DNA from: an uncultured Methanobrevibacter sp.
GTDB lineage: Archaea > Methanobacteriota > Methanobacteria > Methanobacteriales > Methanobacteriaceae
Length of the DNA stretch: 28,670 bases
Direction: 5' to 3'
NCBI GenBank assembly: GCA_900319985.1
Contig: ONQL01000049.1
Location: forward strand, 1 to 28,670
Made by a program: the position numbers and the translations under genes. Under the pieces are notes generated by a model, which searched no databases, was not told the origin of the DNA, and saw only the letters and a program-made list of their open reading frames with translations. Numbering within the stretch: position 1 is the first letter of the stretch; each line of letters begins with the position of its first letter. Positions 8,640 to 14,925 of the stretch are shown here, one piece after another.

Positions 8640-8661
8640 AAAAAAAATAAAAAAAAGAGAA
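8640..8661 (-). terminator. T-tract after the DUF4013 gene
   Basis: An A-rich run on the plus strand, broken by single bases, starts 16 bases past the stop codon and should act as a T-tract terminator in the minus-strand transcript. Confidence 0.4.
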
Positions 8662-8676
8662 GAATAGAAATGCAAT

Positions 8677-9390
8677 CTATTCTGAATATAGTAAACCTAC
8701 ACCATAATTGACAAATAACAGGGCAAATCCGCCAAGAATAAGGTCAACTATCACTATACCAATGATCGGAATGACTGCTACTACTGATAAAATTAAACTT
8801 AAAACAATCAAAAGAATGGATACAACAATCAGGAACAAGATAATGTTCAATATTCCAATTCTTTTTACGTCCGCAAATACTTCTCCAATGCTTAATGCAT
8901 CGCCGATACTGCGTGATATAGCAAATCTTGCTTCAGCGATTATTGCAAATATTCCAAATATGATAAATATAATTACTGCGAAAACTGCCCAAATTCCTAA
9001 GGATCCTGCCATTTTATCCAATCCTGCTCCAATTGCACCGAACATGAATAAAAGAACAAGAGTAATGATAATTGGAATAATGAAGTAAACCAATCCGATA
9101 ATTAATACTTTAATACCGTTTACAAAATTATTTGCTAAATCAAAACCTGGGATTTCATTAGAGTTATCAATTCCTCTTTTAATCACATCAATTGAATAAC
9201 CGCTCAAAATAACTGAAAATACTATAGCAATTATTATTCCAATTATGGCCATAAATGAATTTGGTCCAAATAATCCGTAGAAAATCCCATCCATATCAGA
9301 AATAACAAAAATAAGACCTACAATCAAAAATTTTGTTAAATCAGAAAACGGATAAGATATTGACTTTGATAAAATATCGCCTAAACCCAT
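8677..9390 (-). CDS. DUF4013-type integral membrane protein
   Basis: A 237-residue very hydrophobic protein with about five to six membrane segments: near residues 21-37, 47-64, 95-115, 131-150, 180-200 and 205-230. The opening MGLGDILSKSISYPFSDLTK followed by a membrane segment matches the DUF4013 family, common in methanogens and some bacteria and without a known function. Start choice: AAGGTGAA (9395-9402) lies just before the ATG at 9390; the upstream ATG at 9423 has no ribosome binding site and would add a polar, non-family extension. It is a single gene with its own downstream T-tract. The function is not known. Confidence 0.85.
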   Translation of the reverse strand: MGLGDILSKSISYPFSDLTKFLIVGLIFVISDMDGIFYGLFGPNSFMAIIGIIIAIVFSVILSGYSIDVIKRGIDNSNEIPGFDLANNFVNGIKVLIIGLVYFIIPIIITLVLLFMFGAIGAGLDKMAGSLGIWAVFAVIIFIIFGIFAIIAEARFAISRSIGDALSIGEVFADVKRIGILNIILFLIVVSILLIVLSLILSVVAVIPIIGIVIVDLILGGFALLFVNYGVGLLYSE

Positions 9391-9489
9391 TTTTTTCACC
9401 TTATTATAATTTATTTTAAACAAAACACACTATTGTTTAGTGTCAATGATAATTTTGTTTTAATAATATTTAAATATAATATGAAAATT

Positions 9490-9512
9490 TTTAAAAAAAA
9501 AAGAAAGAAAGA
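9490..9512 (-). terminator. T-tract after mch
   Basis: An A-rich run starting 12 bases past the mch stop gives T-rich RNA in the minus-strand transcript. No hairpin is seen. Confidence 0.4.
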
Positions 9513-9523
9513 ATAGATAAAAT

Positions 9524-10495
9524 CTATTCATCAACACCGAAGGATTTTTTAAGCAAGTCTGCGTTAACAAATCCTTCTTTGTAAATTTTACCGGTAGTTA
9601 AATCATTGATTACTACTTCTGCAGGAGCAAACATTCCTTTATCAATTTGGTAGAAATCGAATCCTGCTTCTTTGAATACATCGAAGAACGGTTTACCATA
9701 CCCGTCAGCAGCGGAAGATGGTAATTGAGCTGCTACATTAGCAATGTCATCGCCTTCTTCAGATTCTACATAGTAGTAGGTTCTTCCACCGAATAATACT
9801 GCATCGTTGGTTTTACCCATAGCTTTAAGTCCATCTGGGTCAACAGGTGCAATCGGTGCAATACCTGCAGCATGTTTTACTTTGGTTACATCGAATTTAA
9901 TGAATTCCAACATTTTGTAAGTTCCGTTTTCAACAACTCTTCCGGAAATTTGAATAGATCCGACTAAAGAAGAAGTAGGAGCTACAAGCAAGTAGACATT
10001 TTTAACATCGACATCACATTCATCAGCAATGTATTGAGCCACATCATCACTAGGCAATACATCAGCTTCTAAAGTTAAGATTGCTAAATCTGCACCTTTA
10101 TCATCATATCCAATTTCTTCATAGGTTTCTGCCGGTTTTAATGCAATGGCTCTAGCAGGACCAGAACCTAATGCGAAAAAGTCTCCTACAGATACAGACC
10201 AACCTGCTTTTTGTGAACCTAAGGTTGAAATAGAAGGTGAGTCAGTTTTAATTTTTACTGAAGGAAGTGCGAATTTTTCAGATAAATCTCCAGGAATTGA
10301 AATTCCAACATCTGCAAGTCCACCAAGACAAACTTTAGTATAAAGTTCTCCAGCTTTGAAACTTCCATCTACATTGACACCACAGTCAATGACAGTAGCA
10401 CCATTGTCTAAAGTTTCTACAGCAATGTTTAATTCATCTGCTTTTTCAATCATTACATCTACGGTTTTTTTAGCTTCTACGTTTACACTTACCAT
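9524..10495 (-). CDS. mch: Methenyltetrahydromethanopterin cyclohydrolase
   Basis: A 323-residue protein matching Mch, the cytoplasmic enzyme that interconverts 5-formyl-H4MPT and 5,10-methenyl-H4MPT in the CO2-reduction branch of methanogenesis. Family features are seen along the whole length: MVSVNVEAKKTVDVMI at the start, GGLADVGISI, SPSISTLGSQKAGW, FFALGSGPARA, and the late PVDPDGLKAMGKTNDA and GGRTYYYV segments. The length is normal for the family. GAGGTT lies before the start. It stands alone with its own promoter (10564-10573) and T-tract. This is the strongest evidence that the genome is a methanogen. Confidence 0.97.
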   Translation of the reverse strand: MVSVNVEAKKTVDVMIEKADELNIAVETLDNGATVIDCGVNVDGSFKAGELYTKVCLGGLADVGISIPGDLSEKFALPSVKIKTDSPSISTLGSQKAGWSVSVGDFFALGSGPARAIALKPAETYEEIGYDDKGADLAILTLEADVLPSDDVAQYIADECDVDVKNVYLLVAPTSSLVGSIQISGRVVENGTYKMLEFIKFDVTKVKHAAGIAPIAPVDPDGLKAMGKTNDAVLFGGRTYYYVESEEGDDIANVAAQLPSSAADGYGKPFFDVFKEAGFDFYQIDKGMFAPAEVVINDLTTGKIYKEGFVNADLLKKSFGVDE

Positions 10496-10516
10496 AGTTT
10501 AACCTCATCTAAATAT

Positions 10517-10536
10517 TAACTTAAAACATTAAGTTA
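10517..10536. promoter_or_regulatory. 8-bp dyad in the mch leader
   Basis: TAACTTAA (10517-10524) and TTAAGTTA (10529-10536) form a perfect inverted repeat with a 4-nt spacer, between the TATA element and the mch start. It could be an operator or a weak leader hairpin. Confidence 0.4.
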
Positions 10537-10563
10537 TTGAATAAGATTTTATTGTTATTATTA

Positions 10564-10573
10564 TTTATATTTG
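10564..10573 (-). promoter_or_regulatory. TATA element for mch
   Basis: AAATATAAAT on the minus strand, about 70 nt upstream of the mch ATG, predicts a leader of about 45 nt that contains the 10517-10536 dyad. Confidence 0.45.
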
Positions 10574-10588
10574 CCTAAATGAATTTGT

Positions 10589-11089
10589 TCAATATCTGTC
10601 AAAATGAACCTTTGATTTGTCATATCTGAGTTTAACCTCACCGTCATGTGCAGGATAGCCAACACATATTACTGAAAAAGGAATGCAATAATCCGGAATA
10701 TCCAAGTATTCCTTTAGCCTTAAAACTCTATCTTCAATCGGATGGAAACCCAACCAAACACCACCAAGGCCTTCATGAGTTGCCTGAAGCAGTATATTTT
10801 CATTGCAGGCTCCCAAATCCTGTTCAATCATGCCGTGAACTTTTGACTCGTTGAGGTTTCCAAGCGTGATTATCAGATGGGAAGCGTTGGCTGCAGGTTT
10901 TGCAAACTTGTGCATTTCAGAAATGGCCTGGTTATCTTCTGTTTTTGAAACAACTATAAACTCCCAAGGCTGTGCATTGCACGCAGAAGGTGCCTGCATG
11001 CCTGCCTTAAGCAAATTTTCTATTTTTTCATCACTTACCTTTTCATCACTGAATCTGCGAACAGAATGTCTTTTGAATATCAAACTCAT
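10589..11089 (-). CDS. Nitroreductase-family flavoprotein
   Basis: A 166-residue member of the nitroreductase family (FMN-dependent NAD(P)H oxidoreductases). Seen: the FMN-binding start RHSVRRFSDEKV, APSACNAQPWEF, then EQDLGACNENILLQATHEGLGGVWLGF and the C-terminal IPFSVICVGYPAHDG. The length is at the short end of the family. The natural substrate cannot be told. Its ATG directly follows the stop codon of the ClC gene with no gap, and the ribosome binding site GGTGGT is inside the last ClC codons, so the two are one transcript with coupled translation. It may supply redox balance or detoxify nitro compounds or quinones; this is inference. Confidence 0.9.
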   Translation of the reverse strand: MSLIFKRHSVRRFSDEKVSDEKIENLLKAGMQAPSACNAQPWEFIVVSKTEDNQAISEMHKFAKPAANASHLIITLGNLNESKVHGMIEQDLGACNENILLQATHEGLGGVWLGFHPIEDRVLRLKEYLDIPDYCIPFSVICVGYPAHDGEVKLRYDKSKVHFDRY

Positions 11090-12646
11090 CTAACCACCAA
11101 ATAACTCTTCAATTTCCTGCCTTACATACGGATAGTCGTTTACGTCCGTCAGGACCTGTACCTGATCGGAATATCGTATGCTAAAATCTTGTGTAGGAAT
11201 AATGTATTTGCCGTTCCTGATTACAGATACGACAATAGCATTTTTCGGAAATGGAATATCCTTTATCTTGAAATTAACATAGTTGCAGTCCAAAGGAACA
11301 ACATATTCTGATAAAACATGTTTTGAAGGCTTTTTAACAAATTCACGATTTTTCTTTAAAAGCAACCTATCATACAATGATTCATAAATCGGTTCGTTTC
11401 CAAGCAATGTCGGAATCACATAAGCTATAAGGGACACGATAATCATTGCCACCAGTGACTCTGTGGAGCCTGACATTTCAGCAAGAAGAACAATTCCTGT
11501 AATCGGAGACCTGACAGTGGATGCGAAAAATCCTGCCATGGAAATAATGATAAACTTATAAATCAAATCATGCTGCCATCCAAAAGCCGGAACGACAATT
11601 GATCCGAATATTGCTCCAATGTATGCTCCCAAAACAAGAATAGGCAAAAATATGCCTCCAGGAGCACCTGATGAAAATGAAAACATAGAAAACAGGTATT
11701 TCAATACCAAAAGCAATACCAAAACACCCAATGATGGGATTGTCAGACCCAACATGTCCATCATAAAGTGACCGCCGTCACTGATTTCAGGTATTAAAAG
11801 AGCCACTACTCCTGACACCATAAATACCAATACAAATTTAAGCCAGGACGGAATTTTAAGCTTTCCGACAAGATCACTTGACCTGATCATACCCCTATTG
11901 TAGATATATCCCAAAATACCTATTATGATACCTAAGACAACCAACATCCAATAGGATTCAAGAGGAATGTTCAAAACAGGAAAATTCAGGATTGTAGTCT
12001 GGCCGAAAATGATTTTTGAGATAAAATCAGACACTATAGCAGATACCAAAGCGATGAATACCAAAGTCTTGTCAAATCCATGATTTATCTCTTCAAAAAC
12101 AAAAATTACCCCTGCCAAAGGAGCGTTGAATGCTGCTGTAATACCTACTGCAGAACCGACCAGAATAAGTCTCAGCTCATCGGTTTTGGATCCCTTGAAA
12201 ATTTTTGCAATTCCTTTACCTGCCATACCACCAATCTGAACTGATGGACCCTCAGGACCTAAAGACAGACCTCCTAAAGCAGTCAAAACACCTGAAACAA
12301 TTTTAGAAATTAATACCTTAGCCCAATTGGCTTCCATATGTCCCTTTACCTCTGCATAAATTTGAGGTATTCCGCTTCCTGCAGAATCGGCTTCCCATTT
12401 TGTCAGAAAGTCAACCAGAAGACCCATGACAGCCAAGGCTATGAAAAACAAAATAATGTAAAGTATATTTCCATGAATAATACTTAAATAATCCCTAAGC
12501 ACATGTTCTGAACCTGCAAGCAAAAACCGATATAGGCAAACCATCAGTCCTGCAAATATGCCGACCATTACACCCTGAACGGTTAAACGAAAAATATATC
12601 TGGGATTTTCACTTAGAGATTTCAATGTTTTTTCAAGAGATTTCAT
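11090..12646 (-). CDS. ClC-type chloride channel / H+ antiporter with RCK-C-like tail
   Basis: A 518-residue membrane protein. The ClC selectivity motifs are in order: GSGIPQ, GPEGPSVQIGG (gating glutamate in GxEGP), LAGVIFVFEEINHGF (the EE pair that holds the internal proton glutamate in E. coli ClC) and GAPGGIFLP. Having both glutamates suggests a Cl-/H+ exchanger, not a passive channel. After the membrane part, residues from about 440 form a soluble tail (EYVVPLDCNYVNFKIKDIPF) resembling the TrkA-C/RCK-C domain, a likely ligand-sensing regulator. No Shine-Dalgarno is visible before the ATG at 12646, and AT-rich TATA-like sequence lies close upstream (12655-12678), so the mRNA may be leaderless. 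First gene of a two-gene unit with the nitroreductase. Confidence 0.94.
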   Translation of the reverse strand: MKSLEKTLKSLSENPRYIFRLTVQGVMVGIFAGLMVCLYRFLLAGSEHVLRDYLSIIHGNILYIILFFIALAVMGLLVDFLTKWEADSAGSGIPQIYAEVKGHMEANWAKVLISKIVSGVLTALGGLSLGPEGPSVQIGGMAGKGIAKIFKGSKTDELRLILVGSAVGITAAFNAPLAGVIFVFEEINHGFDKTLVFIALVSAIVSDFISKIIFGQTTILNFPVLNIPLESYWMLVVLGIIIGILGYIYNRGMIRSSDLVGKLKIPSWLKFVLVFMVSGVVALLIPEISDGGHFMMDMLGLTIPSLGVLVLLLVLKYLFSMFSFSSGAPGGIFLPILVLGAYIGAIFGSIVVPAFGWQHDLIYKFIIISMAGFFASTVRSPITGIVLLAEMSGSTESLVAMIIVSLIAYVIPTLLGNEPIYESLYDRLLLKKNREFVKKPSKHVLSEYVVPLDCNYVNFKIKDIPFPKNAIVVSVIRNGKYIIPTQDFSIRYSDQVQVLTDVNDYPYVRQEIEELFGG

Positions 12647-12713
12647 CAGTTAATAATATATCTTAAATCATATAAGTTATTTTCATTATAGCTTTAAGTG
12701 CTCATCAGGTATT

Positions 12714-13127
12714 CTAAAATATTATTTTTTTCGCAATTTGGGTTGCTGATTCAACCATTTTCGGACATAATTCCTTAAACAGATTTTTATCCAATGCCTC
12801 TTTGACGCCATCAGGAGTGCTGATGTCACATCCAAGCAGGTCATTGCATATATACGATCCGTTTTCGCGCTCAAATTCATCTAAAAATTTTTCACATAAT
12901 TCCTTGCTTCTTGCCTTGTCATCGCCATATTTCAATCCCAAAGCCATCAGCGCACCTGTGCACGCTCCGCAGACTTCTCCTTTACGCATACCGCTTCCAA
13001 AACAAGCTCCAATTTTAAGTGCATATTCCTCATCCAGTCCCAAATCCTTTGAAAAAGTTGCAAAAACAGCCTGAGAGCACACGTATCCATCTTCAAATAA
13101 TTGAACCGCATAATCTTCATAAGTCAT
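12714..13127 (-). CDS. C_GCAxxG_C_C family protein
   Basis: A 137-residue protein with the family cysteine pattern: DGYVCSQAVF, GACFGSGMRKGEVCGACTGALMALGL, then later cysteines in SKELCEKF, YICNDLLGCD and KELCPKM. These proteins are thought to be redox-active or to bind a metal or cluster, and often lie near redox genes; no reaction is established. Start choice: MTYEDYAVQLF at 13127 matches the typical family start; the ATG at 13148 would add a short hydrophobic stretch without reason. No Shine-Dalgarno is seen, and a TTTAATTA element lies about 25-30 bases upstream, so a leaderless mRNA is possible. Confidence 0.88.
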   Translation of the reverse strand: MTYEDYAVQLFEDGYVCSQAVFATFSKDLGLDEEYALKIGACFGSGMRKGEVCGACTGALMALGLKYGDDKARSKELCEKFLDEFERENGSYICNDLLGCDISTPDGVKEALDKNLFKELCPKMVESATQIAKKIIF

Positions 13128-13680
13128 GATTAACAATATGATACACACAATTAATTAAACTATCGGTATCCCAGCAATGTTCCAATTTTAAGCTTTTGTC
13201 CAAAAAAGAATTATAATCCCCATCCTAATCAGCATTTTGCTAAAAACCTTCCGCAGAAAGCAGTAACTCATTAATGCTCCCATAAATAAAACAGTACACC
13301 CTTTTAAATCCAATTGTCAATATCTGCAATTTAAACAAAAAACAGTCATGATTTAAATCTGAAATGTTAATTCCATCAATATTATTCCATAATAATCCCC
13401 ATATTCTACAAAAAGCAGATATATTTCAATATTCCATGTTGTCTTTTTGATTTTCCATTTGGATTTGGATTTGCCCTTGAATACATCATATATGCTTTTT
13501 TTAGTTGTTTTAACTTTAGCAGGTAATTTTAAGTTTGAAGACAATATTTAAACTTTTGGTAAGAAACTATAATAAATAAAAAAGGCAAAATACGCTGCAG
13601 CTTATAAATATTACGGCAATTCCAACTTAAATCACTAAGTAAAAAATTAAAAATAACTATTAAATAATGGAACTAATCCA
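13128..13680. other. Intergenic region with one doubtful 63-codon reading frame
   Basis: 553 bases with no recognisable gene. The minus strand carries an open frame at 13353-13544 starting with TTG (SSNLKLPAKVKTTKKS then KGKSKSKWKIKK, ending MELTFQI), basic in the first half and hydrophobic in the second. It has no ATG start near the front, no clear ribosome binding site, and no family I recognise. It could be a small protein, a gene remnant or chance. No tRNA or repeat seen. Confidence 0.3.
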
Positions 13681-14280
13681 TTATTCATAGCTAAATTTGA
13701 TGGAAAATGAATCTTCACTTGTGGATTCTAAGCTTCCATCCATCTGTTTTATTAACTGGTCAAATAACATTTTGTTTATATCTGACTGGGATATCCTGTC
13801 TTTAATTTTCAAAGAATTGTCAGAATAATTTAAAATACATTCCTCACCAACTTTTTCAAGATTAAAACTTATTTTATTGTCCGAGTCATCCTTTGCACCA
13901 TCAAGTGATAGATTGACCATTTCATTTAAAAGAAGCATCAGATGAAACATCTTTTTAGGGCCCATGTCAAAGTCATTTTCGATTTCATATGAAAATATTG
14001 CATTTGATTTGGCATAATAATCTTCAAGGGTCTTGATGAACTCTTTAAAAAATTCACATACCCCTATTTTACTTTCCTCATCCTCGGAGTTATATATCTG
14101 ATTTTGTATGGTGGATATTGATGCAATTGAAACATATGAAAAATTAATAATTTCTTCACTGTCAATTCCAAATCTCTTTTGCAGTTTGATAAATGCCATC
14201 ACTGCCTGTAAATCATTGTTTAATCTGTGGTTGTATTCCTGCAATATCTTTCTTCTTTCATCAGATTCAACGATTTCCAT
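13681..14280 (-). CDS. HisKA_2-type histidine protein with degenerate ATPase domain (possible phosphotransferase)
   Basis: A 199-residue soluble protein. Near the start is EYNHRLNNDLQAVMAFIKLQ, which matches the dimerisation/phosphoacceptor helix of HisKA_2 kinases (HRxxNxLQ) with His18 as phosphosite. The rest has the outline of a histidine-kinase ATPase domain but lost key residues: LLNEMVNLSLDGA stands where LNELVTNALKHA is usual (the Mg-binding Asn is gone), YSDNSLK stands where xDNGxG is usual, and the glycine-rich lid is absent, while the final LFDQLIKQMDGSLE helix is kept. Size and state resemble the ChpT/Spo0B phosphotransferases, which shuttle phosphate between receivers without binding ATP. 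It has no sensor domain and no membrane segment. It starts 12 nt after the membrane-anchored protein with GGGGTG before the ATG, as last gene of the operon with the receiver-glycosyltransferase. Confidence 0.78.
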   Translation of the reverse strand: MEIVESDERRKILQEYNHRLNNDLQAVMAFIKLQKRFGIDSEEIINFSYVSIASISTIQNQIYNSEDEESKIGVCEFFKEFIKTLEDYYAKSNAIFSYEIENDFDMGPKKMFHLMLLLNEMVNLSLDGAKDDSDNKISFNLEKVGEECILNYSDNSLKIKDRISQSDINKMLFDQLIKQMDGSLESTSEDSFSIKFSYE

Positions 14281-14292
14281 TTAAAACACCCC

Positions 14293-14910
14293 TTAAATAT
14301 TCAGTTCCACATTCTCTTTATTCATTATTCTGTTGAATGTGGAGATGTACCAATTATATTTGGTATTTTCCATATTCGCAATCATGTCCTCTACACGGTC
14401 ATCAATCTCTTTTGTGAAGCTTTGATTGTTATAGTCATTTGTTGTAAAGTAATGTATTTCGATACAATAGTTTTTATCTTGCTTTTCGAAAATGTATACA
14501 ACTCCCATATGGTCAAATGTTGTATTTGTGTCTCTTGAAGGGTTTGAATAGTATTCTCTTGTAACATTTTTACCGCCCAACTTGATGACTTCACTTTTTA
14601 TGGTTTTATATCCTCCATCTTCCATCGATTCTAACCTTGCTTTGGATTGGGGACCCATATAGTTTTCAGGCCAGTCATCCCATGCATCAAAAATAATATA
14701 ACCATTAGTCATTGCATTTCCATTTTTTCCGGAGGTGTTCAGCTCATCTGTGGTATTCCAATGGTCAGGCACTACATATATTGAATCGTCAAACTGGAGA
14801 GTTTTATCTGTTTGAAAACTTAAAAAACTGTTAATGGAACCTAAATTAACCACTACTGTAATCAAAAAGATTATCAATAAAATATAAGCTATTTTTTCTC
14901 TCAATATCAT
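14293..14910 (-). CDS. Membrane-anchored extracytoplasmic protein of unknown function
   Basis: A 205-residue protein with one N-terminal hydrophobic helix (about residues 8-25, IAYILLIIFLITVVVNLG) after a charged MILREK start, then a hydrophilic domain with several NxS/T sites (NTT, NVT, NQS), so it is probably held in the membrane with its bulk outside. The middle (YIIFDAWDDWPENY, EVIKLGGKNVTREYY, VVYIFEKQDKNYCIEIHYFT) recalls small PsbP-like or DUF secreted domains of Methanobacteriales, but I do not recognise it firmly. Start choice: GAGGTGAA at 14915-14922 fits the ATG at 14910. It sits 15 nt after the receiver-glycosyltransferase and 12 nt before the histidine protein, so it may be the external sensor or an accessory factor for polysaccharide export. 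Confidence 0.8.
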   Translation of the reverse strand: MILREKIAYILLIIFLITVVVNLGSINSFLSFQTDKTLQFDDSIYVVPDHWNTTDELNTSGKNGNAMTNGYIIFDAWDDWPENYMGPQSKARLESMEDGGYKTIKSEVIKLGGKNVTREYYSNPSRDTNTTFDHMGVVYIFEKQDKNYCIEIHYFTTNDYNNQSFTKEIDDRVEDMIANMENTKYNWYISTFNRIMNKENVELNI

Positions 14911-14925
14911 ATATTTCACCTCAAA

